Assembly (NCBI GenBank): GCA_020846855.1
Contig: JADLDD010000029.1
Coordinates: forward strand, 1-37,875
Reading direction: 5' to 3'
DNA length: 37,875 bases
Origin: Acidimicrobiia bacterium
GTDB taxonomy: Bacteria > Actinomycetota > Acidimicrobiia > IMCC26256 > JADLDD01
Below the pieces are notes generated by a model, which saw only the letters and a list, made by a program, of their open reading frames with translations, was not told where the DNA came from and did not search any database. This document shows, in pieces, positions 17,693 to 25,359 of the stretch. Position numbers and translations under genes: made by a program. Each line of letters begins with the position of its first letter. Positions within the stretch are counted from its first letter, which is position 1.

Positions 17693-17770
17693 GGGTCCTC
17701 CGGGCGATCCGGCCTCGAACCTAGCGGAGCGCCCCGGGGCGACCCTCGGCCGGAGCGGGGGTGCCCGGGC

Positions 17771-18517
17771 TCAGCCGTCGTCCGTCCGGTCCGGTCCGCG
17801 GCCCTCCGGGGCTCCCGGCGCCGCACCGGCGACCGTCTCCTCCATGGCGAGGAGTGCGAGGCGCTGGAGCGAGCGCTGGTGCACGTACTCGATCACCCGG
17901 CTGACCCGGGGCACGAGCTCGCCGGCCGACTCCGCGGCGTGGTTCCGGAAGCTCTGCAGCTCGTCGGGTTCCCAGTCGCGGCCCCCGCCGTCGGCGAAGA
18001 TCCCCACCACCCGGGCCTGGACGGCCTCCACGCCGGTCACGTAGAGCGCCGCGACCTCGACGATGATCGAATCGGGGATCTCGAGGTCGCGCAGCTCGGC
18101 GACGGCGCGCAGCACGTCGAGGTCGAGGGCGTCGTACGAGTCCCGGCCGAACTCGGCCGGGTCACGCAGGAGTCCGACGCCCCGCAGCGCGTCGACGAGC
18201 GGAGCCGGGAGGCCGGTCGCCGACACCATCTCCTCGAGGGTGTAGGACTCGCCTCCCTCCCGTCCGAACAGCCCCTCGAGCAGGCCGGGGCTCTCGGCGT
18301 CGAAGAACGCCCGGATCGCGGCGAGGGAGAACCGGCGGCGCTGGAGGTCGCGGATCCGGCGGAGTCGGTCGAGGTGCTGGGGGCCGTAGAACTTGGCGCG
18401 CCCCACGCGCCGGGCGGCCGGGAGCAGGTGCTCGCGCTGGTAGAAGCGGATGGTGTCGACCGTTACGCCCGCCATGCGGGCGAGGTCGTCGATCCGCCAT
18501 CCGGATCCCGCGGTCAC
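17771..18517 (-). CDS. MerR-family transcriptional regulator
   Basis: A 248-aa regulator with an N-terminal MerR winged helix (WRIDDLARMAGVTVDTIRFYQREHLLP, residues about 7-33) and coiled-coil region, then a long C-terminal domain without metal-binding cysteines, so it more likely senses an organic ligand or a protein. I place the start at the GTG with GGAGC upstream: the frame stays open to 18697, but that extension runs through three 20-bp tandem repeats (18591-18650) whose unit is not a multiple of three and has shadow-like composition. It is divergent from the 50-aa gene and MFS transporter across a promoter with facing TTGACA boxes. Confidence 0.85.
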   Translation of the reverse strand: MTAGSGWRIDDLARMAGVTVDTIRFYQREHLLPAARRVGRAKFYGPQHLDRLRRIRDLQRRRFSLAAIRAFFDAESPGLLEGLFGREGGESYTLEEMVSATGLPAPLVDALRGVGLLRDPAEFGRDSYDALDLDVLRAVAELRDLEIPDSIIVEVAALYVTGVEAVQARVVGIFADGGGRDWEPDELQSFRNHAAESAGELVPRVSRVIEYVHQRSLQRLALLAMEETVAGAAPGAPEGRGPDRTDDG

Positions 18518-18590
18518 CGAGCTCCGCTCGTCATTCGTCGTCGGCCTCCATGTCGGGCTGCCCGCAGGAGCATCCCCCGACGGCCCCCGG

Positions 18591-18650
18591 CCGCGCCCGC
18601 CGGACCGTGGCCGCGCCCGCCGGACCATGGCCGCGCCCGCCGGACCGTGC
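18591..18650. repeat. Three tandem 20-bp repeats upstream of the MerR gene
   Basis: Three head-to-tail copies of CCGCGCCCGCCGGACCGTGG, the second with A for G and the third ending in C. They lie 74-133 bp upstream of the chosen MerR start. The unit is not a multiple of three, so they argue against a longer MerR protein. They may be slippage products or affect the leader of the regulator's mRNA. Confidence 0.85.
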
Positions 18651-18700
18651 CCCCGCCGGTGCCGGTGCATCCGGGGCCTTCCGGTGACAACCGTCACTGA

Positions 18701-18745
18701 ACTTGACAGCGAATAGACTGAGAGTAAATACTCACAATGTCAAGT
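18701..18745. promoter_or_regulatory. Face-to-face divergent promoter with MerR-type dyad
   Basis: Perfect inverted arms ACTTGACA (18701-18708) and TGTCAAGT (18738-18745) present a consensus -35 box TTGACA on each strand. On the minus strand TCTATT follows after 20 bp, the long spacer typical of MerR targets; on the plus strand TAAATACT follows at 16-18 bp. Inside lies a second dyad, GAGTA-AA-TACTC (18722-18733), a plausible MerR operator. The stretch is notably AT-rich. It should drive the MerR gene leftward and the 50-aa gene rightward, with mutual exclusion. Confidence 0.65.
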
Positions 18746-18788
18746 GGGATCGAGGTCCCCGGGCCTCGGCCGGAGTGTAGGGGGACAG

Positions 18789-18941
18789 ATGGACACGACC
18801 CCGACCACCGAGCTCGACATCCGGACCACCCGGACCACCGAAGAGAAGCGAGCCCTCCGCTGGATGGCACGCCAACTCCGGTGGGAACGCACCCTCGACG
18901 CGCTGCGAGCAGCGCGTCGTTCGTTCCCGAAGGCGGCCTGA
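18789..18941 (+). CDS. Small basic protein of unknown function (50 aa)
   Basis: An ATG-initiated 50-aa frame with AGGGGGA 4 nt upstream. The protein begins MDTTPTTELDIRTT and continues as a basic amphipathic helix (KRALRWMARQLRWERTLDALRAARR). It starts 43 bp downstream of the MerR-type divergent promoter and is followed by a strong hairpin at 18982, so it has its own well-formed transcription unit. I recognise no family. Composition (Thr, Glu, Trp, Lys) differs from shadow frames. It may be the primary MerR target; role unknown. Confidence 0.6.
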   Translation: MDTTPTTELDIRTTRTTEEKRALRWMARQLRWERTLDALRAARRSFPKAA

Positions 18942-18981
18942 CCCCCGCGGGCCGCCACCGAGGCGAGCGTTCCCCCCCAGC

Positions 18982-19015
18982 GATCGACCCGGCTGCCCCC
19001 CCGGCCGGGTCGATC
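18982..19015 (+). terminator. Strong hairpin after the 50-aa gene
   Basis: A perfect 12-bp stem (GATCGACCCGGC / GCCGGGTCGATC) around a 10-nt loop, 40 bp after the small gene's stop and 184 bp before the MFS start. No U tract, as is common in high-GC actinobacteria. Probably ends or attenuates transcription from the MerR-type promoter. The rest of the 258-bp gap shows nothing else I can support. Confidence 0.55.
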
Positions 19016-19199
19016 CGCGTCCGGGGTTGACGGGGACCGGTGGGCGGGGACGCCCCGACGACCGCGAATCACCGGGCCTCCGACGGCCGGGGGCCGCTAG
19101 CGTGAGCCGCTCGGAGGCTGGGCCCGGAGAGCCGACGTGGCGATCGCGCCCGGGGCGCCCGGGCCGCGGTCGGGCACCAAGGAGCCAGGAGGAGGCTGG

Positions 19200-20486
19200 G
19201 TGAGCAGCGTCGAGGGCGTGGCGGCCGTCCCGCCCCAGGGCTCCGCCCACCGGACGCCGGCGCCCGGCCACGTGGGGGATCGGCCCGACGGGCGGCTCCT
19301 CACGGCGCGCTTCTGGCTGGTGGTCGCCAGCGGCACCGCGTACTTCCTCGCCCTGGGGATGGTCCTGCCGGTGCTCCCCGTCTACGTGGAGCACCGCCTG
19401 GGCGGCAGCTCGCTGGTGGTGGGTGTGACGGTCGGCGCGTTCGCCTTCGGGGCCGTCCTCCTCCGGCCGGTCGCGGGGCGGCTCGGCGACCAGGCCGGCC
19501 GCCGGGTCCTCATGGCGGGCGGGGCCGCGGTCGCCGGCGGTTCGATGCTCCTGTACGCGCTGACCGACGCCATCGTCCCGCTCATCGCCCTCCGCGTCCT
19601 GACGGGTGTCGGGGAGGCGGCCTTCTTCGTGGGGGCCAGCACAATGGTCACCGACCTGTCTCCGGCCCACCGCCGCGGGGAGGCGCTGAGCTACTGGTCG
19701 GTCGCCGTGTACGGCGGGCTCGCCTTCGGTCCCGCCGTCGGGGAGGCGATCCTGGGCGACGGCCGCTACGAGGCGGTCTGGATCTCGGCCGGTCTGGCGG
19801 CCCTGGTGGCGGCGCTGCTCGGGCTCGGCACCGTCGACACCCTCCACGATCTCGACCCCCGTGACCGTCCCGATGCGGAAGGCCGGCCCGCCCTGCTCCA
19901 CCGGGGCGCGCTGCGGCCCGGTGCCGTGATGTTCCTCGGCCTCATCGGCCTGGCCGGGTTCGCGACCTTCGTCCCGCTGTACGCGCGCGACGTCGGGCTC
20001 GCCGACGCCCGCTACGTGTTCCTGCTCTACGGCGGGCTGATCCTCGCGGTGCGCGTGCTGGGTGCGCGCCTCCCCGACGTCCTCGGCTCGCGGCGGGGCG
20101 GGAGCCTCGCTCTCGGCACCGGCGCCGCGGGGCTGGCGGTGATGGCGGCGTGGCCGTCGGCCGTCGGCCTGGTGGCGGGAACGGCCGTGTTCGCCGTCGG
20201 GATGTCGCTGCTGTACCCGGCCCTGACCACACTGGCGCTCGACGGCGTCCCGGACCGGGAGCGGGCCTCGGCGATGGGCACCGTCAGCACCTTCTTCGAC
20301 CTCTCGCAGGGTGTGGGCCCGTTCGCCCTCGGGGCCGTGGTCGGTCTCGCCTCCTACCGGGTCATGTTCGGGGTCGCCGCCGCGTTCTCGATCCTGGGGC
20401 TCGGTCTGCTCCGCGGGCGCGTCGCGCGCCCCGGCCCGGGGAAGGCCTCGCCGGCGCGGCCGTCCACGGGGACCGCCGCGGCCTGA
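19200..20486 (+). CDS. MFS transporter
   Basis: A 428-aa major facilitator with about 12 hydrophobic segments and the loop 2-3 signature GRLGDQAGRRVLMAGG near residue 98. FVGASTMVTDLSPAHRRGEALSYWSVAVYGG is typical of drug/metabolite efflux or sugar-exporter-like MFS proteins of actinobacteria. I chose the GTG preceded by AGGAGGAGG; an ATG-frame start 63 bp upstream lacks a comparable site. Eight bases separate its stop from the glycosyltransferase start, so the two are probably co-transcribed; this could mean export of an envelope precursor, but the substrate is not readable. Confidence 0.88.
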   Translation: MSSVEGVAAVPPQGSAHRTPAPGHVGDRPDGRLLTARFWLVVASGTAYFLALGMVLPVLPVYVEHRLGGSSLVVGVTVGAFAFGAVLLRPVAGRLGDQAGRRVLMAGGAAVAGGSMLLYALTDAIVPLIALRVLTGVGEAAFFVGASTMVTDLSPAHRRGEALSYWSVAVYGGLAFGPAVGEAILGDGRYEAVWISAGLAALVAALLGLGTVDTLHDLDPRDRPDAEGRPALLHRGALRPGAVMFLGLIGLAGFATFVPLYARDVGLADARYVFLLYGGLILAVRVLGARLPDVLGSRRGGSLALGTGAAGLAVMAAWPSAVGLVAGTAVFAVGMSLLYPALTTLALDGVPDRERASAMGTVSTFFDLSQGVGPFALGAVVGLASYRVMFGVAAAFSILGLGLLRGRVARPGPGKASPARPSTGTAAA

Positions 20487-20493
20487 TCCGGGG

Positions 20494-21654
20494 ATGGCGT
20501 CCCTTCTCGTCACCAACGACTTCCCGCCCAAGGTGGGCGGCATCCAGTCGTACCTCTACGAGCTCTGGCGCCGGTTGCCGCCGGAGTCCACGACCGTCCT
20601 CACCACGGCGCACGACGACGCCGCGGCGTGGGACGCCCGCCAGCCGTTCCGGGTCGTCAGGTCGGCTTCGAAGCTTCTCCTGCCCACCAAGGGGATGGCC
20701 CGCTCCATCGACGCCGAGGCCGGTCGGGCCGGTGCCGACGTCGTGTTCCTCGATCCCCTCCTGCCGCTCGGTGCGGTGGCGCCCCGGTTGGGAGGGACCC
20801 GGCCGAAGCTCCTCGTGCTCCACGGCGCCGAGGTGACCGTTCCGGGCCGGCTGCCCGTGAGCCGCCCGATCGTCCGGCGCGTCCTGTCGTCGGTCGACGG
20901 GGTGGTGGCGGCCGGGCACTACCCGGCGACCGAGGCGGTCCGGGCCCTCGGGCGCCCCCTCCGCGGCGTGGTGGTCCCGCCCGGAGTCGACGTCGAGCGG
21001 TTCCGGCCCGCGGTCGACCCGGTGGAGCGCGAGGCCCGACGGCGCGACCTGGGCCTCGATCCGGGCCGCCCGCTCGTGCTGGGTGTCAGCCGCCTGGTGC
21101 CCCGGAAGGGCTTCGACGTCCTGATCGACGCGCTCGCCGGCCTCGACGACTCGGTCCAGCTCGCGCTGGCCGGCGGCGGCCGCGACCGGGCGCGCCTGGA
21201 GCGGAGAGCCGAGCGGAAGGGCGTCGCCGGCCGGGTGCGCTTCCTCGGCCGGGTCCCCGACGACTCGTTGCCCGGCCTCTACCGCGGCGCCGACGTCTTC
21301 GCCATGCTGTGCCGCGACCGGTGGGGTGGTCTCGAGGCGGAGGGCTTCGGGATCGTGTTCCTGGAGGCCGGTGCGAGCGGGGTGCCGGCCGTCGCCGGCC
21401 GGAGCGGTGGATCGCACGAGGCGGTCGACGACGGCGCCACCGGCCACGTCGTCGACCCCCGCAGCGTGGCCGAGGTGCGGCGGGCCCTGGAGTCGCTGCT
21501 CGGAGACGACGCGCGGCGGATGGAGATGGGGCGCGCGGCGCGGCGCTTCGCCGAGGGCCTGTCCTACGACACGCTGGTGAGGCGCCTGGCGCCGCTCGCG
21601 GCGGGCGACCTGTCGTCGCTGGCGGTGCTGCCGGAGCCGGGGCTGGGCGGCTGA
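20494..21654 (+). CDS. pimB: GT4 mannosyltransferase, PimB'-like
   Basis: A 386-aa GT-B glycosyltransferase of family 4. The N-terminus LLVTNDFPPKVGGIQSYLYEL has the GGI loop that grips the donor phosphate, then HGAEV near residue 110, VVPPGVDVERFRP near 160, SRLVPRKGFDVLIDAL near 200, and the EAEGFGIVFLEA donor-binding motif near 280. It closely resembles remembered PimB' (Rv2188c), the GDP-mannose-dependent phosphatidylinositol monomannoside mannosyltransferase. ATG start chosen at the conserved N-terminus. Its last 91 bp are also read antisense by the converging acyltransferase gene. Confidence 0.87.
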   Translation: MASLLVTNDFPPKVGGIQSYLYELWRRLPPESTTVLTTAHDDAAAWDARQPFRVVRSASKLLLPTKGMARSIDAEAGRAGADVVFLDPLLPLGAVAPRLGGTRPKLLVLHGAEVTVPGRLPVSRPIVRRVLSSVDGVVAAGHYPATEAVRALGRPLRGVVVPPGVDVERFRPAVDPVEREARRRDLGLDPGRPLVLGVSRLVPRKGFDVLIDALAGLDDSVQLALAGGGRDRARLERRAERKGVAGRVRFLGRVPDDSLPGLYRGADVFAMLCRDRWGGLEAEGFGIVFLEAGASGVPAVAGRSGGSHEAVDDGATGHVVDPRSVAEVRRALESLLGDDARRMEMGRAARRFAEGLSYDTLVRRLAPLAAGDLSSLAVLPEPGLGG

Positions 21655-22886
21655 GCCGAGGGGCCCTCGCCGCCGCCCGTGGCGCTCGGGCGGTCGCCGC
21701 CGCCCGCGGGCGCGAAGCGGGTGCGGATGAACGGTCGTTCCACGAGCAGGTAGCAGGCGACGGACACGGCCACGATCGTGGCGCCCAGCACCGCGACGAC
21801 CGCCACGGCGCCCAGGGTCCCGCCCAGCGGCCCTGTCCGGGTCAGGCCCCACCCGAGGGGCCCCTCACGATCTAGGCCCCAGCGCACGATGGGGTAGTGG
21901 AGGAGGTAGGCGCTGTAGCTGATCATCCCGAGGAAGCGGGCGGGGCGGGAGGAGAGCCACGCCGGGGCCCGACCCCAGCACAGGTGCAGCACGAGGCCGG
22001 CGGCCACCAGGCCGGTCAGCGGGTGGACCGCCGCCGCGGCCAGGTGATCGGGGCGCCGGGCCAGGACCAGACCCTCGGCGAAGCCGAGGCCGACCAGCGC
22101 GACGAGGGCCAGCGCGCCGAAGACCCGGGGGGCCGTGAGGCGCTGGGAGAGCGGTGCGGGCCCCCGGACGCGCCGCGAGGCGTCGGCCATCACCGCCGCC
22201 GCGGCCGCACCGACCGCGAACTGGTCGAGGCGCCCGAGGATCGTGCTCCCCGGGAGGTCTCCCCGCCAGGTGCCGTGCAGGTAGGCGAGGGTCAGCGCGA
22301 TGCAGGTCGCCACCACGAAGCGGCTGCGCACCCGGGCCATCACCACAGCCAGCAGGGGGACGAGCAGGTAGAAGTGGACCTCGGTCGTGAGGCTCCACGT
22401 CGGCAGGTTCAGCGACCCGGGGAGCCCGCGCACCAGGTGCTGCTGGAGCGTCGCGAACGCGGCGATCTCGTGCAGCCGGAACGTGGCCCCCGGCACGCGG
22501 AGGCGCAGCACCACGAACGCGAAGACGAGCGACACCGCGTAGACGGGGAGGATCCGGCGCGCCCGCCGGCCGAAGAAGTCGCGCGCGGCGGCGCCGGGCC
22601 CCGCGGCGCGCGACCGGGCGGCGTGCCAGCTCCGCACGACCAGGAAGCCCGACAGCACGAAGAGCACGTCGACGGCCAGGCGACCCGTGCCCATCCACCA
22701 CCACGGCCAGCCCCGCCGGGCCCAGCCTCCGGGGCCCGGCAGGAGGAGTCCCAGCGCGTGGTAGGCGACGACCGCCACGATGGCCACGCCGCGCAGCCCG
22801 TCGAGCGCGGCCCAGCGGGGCACGTGGTCGAGATCGTGGCGCACCGTGCCGGCCGCGCGCGCCCAGAGCCGGCTGGCGGGGGACAT
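21564..22886 (-). CDS. Integral-membrane acyltransferase (Acyltransferase 3 / OafA family)
   Basis: A 440-aa multi-pass membrane protein with the family hallmark ALDGLRGVAIVAVVAYH near residue 28, DVLFVLSGFLV near 74, RRARRILPVY near 107, WSLTTEVHFYLLVPLL near 163 and YSAYLLHYPIVRW near 325. These proteins O-acylate cell-surface sugars or lipids. The last 60 residues are Gly/Ser/Pro-rich and overlap pimB antisense, so the tail may be non-essential. ATG with GGGAG upstream. Lying beside a mannosyltransferase, acylation of a mannolipid or polysaccharide is a reasonable but unproved idea. Confidence 0.88.
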   Translation of the reverse strand: MSPASRLWARAAGTVRHDLDHVPRWAALDGLRGVAIVAVVAYHALGLLLPGPGGWARRGWPWWWMGTGRLAVDVLFVLSGFLVVRSWHAARSRAAGPGAAARDFFGRRARRILPVYAVSLVFAFVVLRLRVPGATFRLHEIAAFATLQQHLVRGLPGSLNLPTWSLTTEVHFYLLVPLLAVVMARVRSRFVVATCIALTLAYLHGTWRGDLPGSTILGRLDQFAVGAAAAAVMADASRRVRGPAPLSQRLTAPRVFGALALVALVGLGFAEGLVLARRPDHLAAAAVHPLTGLVAAGLVLHLCWGRAPAWLSSRPARFLGMISYSAYLLHYPIVRWGLDREGPLGWGLTRTGPLGGTLGAVAVVAVLGATIVAVSVACYLLVERPFIRTRFAPAGGGDRPSATGGGEGPSAQPPSPGSGSTASDDRSPAASGARRLTSVS

Positions 22887-23002
22887 CTCCCATTTCTACC
22901 CGCTCACGAGCCCCGCGACGCTCCAGGGGTGGCGTAGCCCGTTCGCAGCGACGTGGGGACCGCGCCGGCGATGCCGGCTGATCGGTCGTACCGGGTGGCG
23001 GG

Positions 23003-23008
23003 TACGCT
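23003..23008 (+). promoter_or_regulatory. -10 element (TACGCT) of a probably leaderless transcript
   Basis: TACGCT ends 6 bp before the GTG at 23015, the spacing at which transcription would begin at the start codon. Similar TAnnnT boxes with 7-bp gaps precede the genes at 24190 and 27799. No Shine-Dalgarno sequence is present at this start. Confidence 0.45.
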
Positions 23009-23014
23009 CCCCAC

Positions 23015-23719
23015 GTGAGCATCAGCGACGGCGCCGGCGCGCCCGGCGCACCGGGCGAGCCGGGCCCGTCCGAGAGCCGGCCGGGCCGGGCGATCGTCGT
23101 GGCGTCGTGGGCGTCGAACGCCCTGTTCGCCGCCCTGGCCCTACCGGCGGCCGGGGGGGTCGACGGCCTCGACCGGGCGGCCACCGGGGTCGCCCTCGGC
23201 CTGTTCGCGGTGTCGATCGTCGTCTGGTCGTGGGCCTTCGGCCGGGCGGTCGTCCGCTCGGCGCGGGGCGACGACATCGCCGTCGCGAGCCTCTTCTTCC
23301 TACAGGGCTCGGCGCCGCGTGCCGTCAAGGCGCACCTGCTCGGTGCGCTCGCCGTGTCGGTGGCTGTCGCGGTGGTCACCGCGGCCGCCGATCCCTTCGG
23401 CGTCATGGTCCCGATGCTGCCGCTCGGCCTGGCCGGGCTGTGGGCGGCCCGGCACGGTACGTTCCCCCCTCGACCGCAGCCGGCGTCCGCGGCGCGGCCG
23501 GGGAGCGGGGTCTCGAGCGGATCCGGACGGCGCCGCGTGGCGGAGCGATCCGCCGGGCCGCGGGGCCGCGGTCCGGCCTCCGGCGACGGGGGCTCGGGCC
23601 GGGAGGCCGTCCGCTCGGGTGTCTCCGCGCCGGCCGAGAGCGGGGTCGCCTCCACCAGGTCCCGGGCCGCGAAGGGTGCGGCGAGAGGAAGGAGCAGCCG
23701 TGGCCGACCGAGCCAGTGA
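23015..23719 (+). CDS. Small integral-membrane protein of unknown function
   Basis: A 234-aa protein. After a Gly/Pro-rich start (GTG codon), four hydrophobic segments cover residues about 27-75 and 105-145 (for example IVVASWASNALFAALALPAA and LLGALAVSVAVAVVTAAA). The last 85 residues are a Ser/Gly/Arg-rich, probably disordered cytoplasmic tail. Its 3' end overlaps the start of the SRPBCC gene by 20 bp, so the two are coupled. A hypothetical gene also sits at this place near mycobacterial pimB' (Rv2186c), but I cannot claim homology. It may link envelope synthesis to the membrane. Confidence 0.75.
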   Translation: MSISDGAGAPGAPGEPGPSESRPGRAIVVASWASNALFAALALPAAGGVDGLDRAATGVALGLFAVSIVVWSWAFGRAVVRSARGDDIAVASLFFLQGSAPRAVKAHLLGALAVSVAVAVVTAAADPFGVMVPMLPLGLAGLWAARHGTFPPRPQPASAARPGSGVSSGSGRRRVAERSAGPRGRGPASGDGGSGREAVRSGVSAPAESGVASTRSRAAKGAARGRSSRGRPSQ

Positions 23720-24137
23720 GCGCATCCACATCGACGCGCCGCCCGAGCGGTGCTACGAGGTGGCCACCGACTACGAGCGCTACCCCGACTGGATCCGCGA
23801 CATCAAGAGCGCCGAGATCACCGAACGCGATCCGGACGGGCGGGGGACGCAGGTCGAGTTCCGGGCCGCGGCGCTGGGCCGGAGCATCCGCTACACCCTC
23901 GCCTACGACTACTCGGATGCTCCCGGGTCGTTCTCCTGGTCGCTGGTCGAGGGCGACATGGTGCGGCGGCTCGACGGCAGCTACCGCTTCGAGGCCGCCG
24001 ACGACGGCACCCGACTCCACTACGACCTGACCGTCGACCTCGCGATACCCCTGCCGGGCCTGCTCAAGCGCCGCGCGTCGGGCCTGATCATGGGCAACGC
24101 GCTGCGGGGGCTGAAGAAGGCGGTCGAGGCGGGTTGA
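23700..24137 (+). CDS. SRPBCC (START-like) family protein, Rv2185c/TB16.3-like
   Basis: A 145-aa protein of the SRPBCC/polyketide cyclase fold: HIDAPPERCYEVATDYERYPDW near residue 9 is the classic N-terminal helix-grip signature, and the C-terminal helix (GLIMGNALRGLKKAVEAG) closes the pocket. Length and context match remembered TB16.3 (Rv2185c, 144 aa). The fold binds a hydrophobic ligand such as a lipid. GTG start with AGGAAGGAG upstream; a longer frame (to 23319) runs through the upstream gene and is a shadow. The ATPase gene follows after 52 bp. Confidence 0.88.
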   Translation: MADRASERIHIDAPPERCYEVATDYERYPDWIRDIKSAEITERDPDGRGTQVEFRAAALGRSIRYTLAYDYSDAPGSFSWSLVEGDMVRRLDGSYRFEAADDGTRLHYDLTVDLAIPLPGLLKRRASGLIMGNALRGLKKAVEAG

Positions 24138-24176
24138 GGGGCCGCCGCCACCCGGGGGATCCGGGCGGGTCCGGGC

Positions 24177-24182
24177 TAGCCT
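24177..24182 (+). promoter_or_regulatory. -10 element (TAGCCT) of a probably leaderless transcript
   Basis: GCTAGCCT lies in the 52-bp gap before the ArsA-like gene; 7 bp separate TAGCCT from the GTG at 24190, and there is no Shine-Dalgarno sequence. This would give the ATPase and downstream genes an internal leaderless promoter. Confidence 0.45.
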
Positions 24183-24189
24183 GCCCCCG

Positions 24190-25359
24190 GTGCGGATAGT
24201 CCTCTTCACGGGAAAGGGCGGGGTCGGCAAGACCACCGTCGCGGCGGCGACGGCGGCGCACGCCGCCGCCGCCGGCCTGCGTACGGTCGTGTGCTCGACC
24301 GACGCCGCCCACTCCCTCGCCGACGTCTTCCGCACCCCGCTCGACGACCGGCCCCGGACGGTCGGGGAGCGCCTCGACGCCCTCCAGGTCGACGCCCGCC
24401 GCCGGCTGGAGGAGGTCTGGGGCGACGTCCACGAGTACCTCGTCTCCCTCCTCGACTGGGCCGGCGCCGACTCCATCGAGGCCGAGGAGCTCGCGGTCCT
24501 GCCGGGCCTGGAGGAGGTGTTCGCCCTGGCCGAGATCCGGGCCCTGGCCGACAGCGGCGAGCACGACCTCGTCGTGGTCGACTGCGCACCCACGGCCGAG
24601 ACCCTGCGCCTCCTGTCGCTCCCCGACGTCCTGGCCTGGTACATGGACCGGGTGTTCCCGGCCCAGCGCAACGTGACGAGGGCGGTGCGGCCCCTGCTCG
24701 CCCGGATGGTCAGCATGCCCGTCGCCGGCGACCGGGTCTTCGCCGCCGTCCGCCGCTTCTACGACCGCATCGACGGCGTGCGCGACCTCCTCTCCGACGG
24801 CGCGGTCACCAGCGCCCGGCTCGTGGTCAACCCGGAGCAGCTCGTGGTGGCGGAGGCCCGCCGGACCTACAGCTACCTGGCGCTGTTCGGGTACCACTGC
24901 GACGCCGTGATCGCGAACCGGATCCTCCCCGACCACGTGGACGCGCCGTTCTTCGACGCGTGGAAGCAGGTCCACGCCGAGCAGCTGCGGACCATCGAGG
25001 ACGCCTTCTCGCCCACGCCCGTCCTGCGGGCCGAGCTGGCGCCGTACGAGGTCGTCGGCATCGACCGCCTCGCCGACCTCGGGGCGTCGATCTACGGATC
25101 GCTCGACCCGGCCGCGTGCCTCTGCGACGTCGATCCCTACCGGGTCGACGCGGTGGGGGAGGCGCTGGTGCTGTCGCTGCCGCTGCCGCACGTGTCGCGC
25201 GACGAGCTCGAGCTGGGCCGCGCCGACGCCGAGCTGTACCTCGCGGTCGGTCCGTACCGGCGCGCGATGGTCCTGCCCGAGAGCCTCCGCCGACGCGAGG
25301 TGGGCGCGGCGCGGTTCGCCGGCGACCGTCTCGAGGTCGAGTTCGTGGAGGCGCGGTGA
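24190..25359 (+). CDS. ArsA/GET3-like anion-transporting ATPase, Rv2184c-like
   Basis: A 389-aa deviant-Walker P-loop ATPase: FTGKGGVGKTTVAAA near residue 6 (signature Lys before GVGK), switch I STDAAHSLADVF near 36, VVVDCAPTAETLRLLSLPD near 133 (switch II), and an A-loop-type NPEQLVVAEARRTYSYLALFGY near 217. The C-terminal part (GRADAELYLAVGPYRRAMVLPESL) resembles the HSP20-like domain of bacterial ArsA homologues. No metalloid-binding cysteine triplet is seen, so arsenite export is unlikely; targeting or handling of a hydrophobic client is more plausible. Followed with one-base overlap by the His-rich protein. Confidence 0.9.
   Translation: MRIVLFTGKGGVGKTTVAAATAAHAAAAGLRTVVCSTDAAHSLADVFRTPLDDRPRTVGERLDALQVDARRRLEEVWGDVHEYLVSLLDWAGADSIEAEELAVLPGLEEVFALAEIRALADSGEHDLVVVDCAPTAETLRLLSLPDVLAWYMDRVFPAQRNVTRAVRPLLARMVSMPVAGDRVFAAVRRFYDRIDGVRDLLSDGAVTSARLVVNPEQLVVAEARRTYSYLALFGYHCDAVIANRILPDHVDAPFFDAWKQVHAEQLRTIEDAFSPTPVLRAELAPYEVVGIDRLADLGASIYGSLDPAACLCDVDPYRVDAVGEALVLSLPLPHVSRDELELGRADAELYLAVGPYRRAMVLPESLRRREVGAARFAGDRLEVEFVEAR

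Noticed and set aside
18518-18697. N-terminal extension of the MerR regulator
   Set aside because: Crosses three 20-bp tandem repeats that shift frame between copies, has shadow-like composition, and lacks a ribosome binding site as good as the one at the chosen GTG.
19137-19199. Upstream GTG/ATG start for the MFS transporter
   Set aside because: AGGAGGAGG lies just before the GTG at 19200, while the extension adds only Gly/Pro-rich residues.
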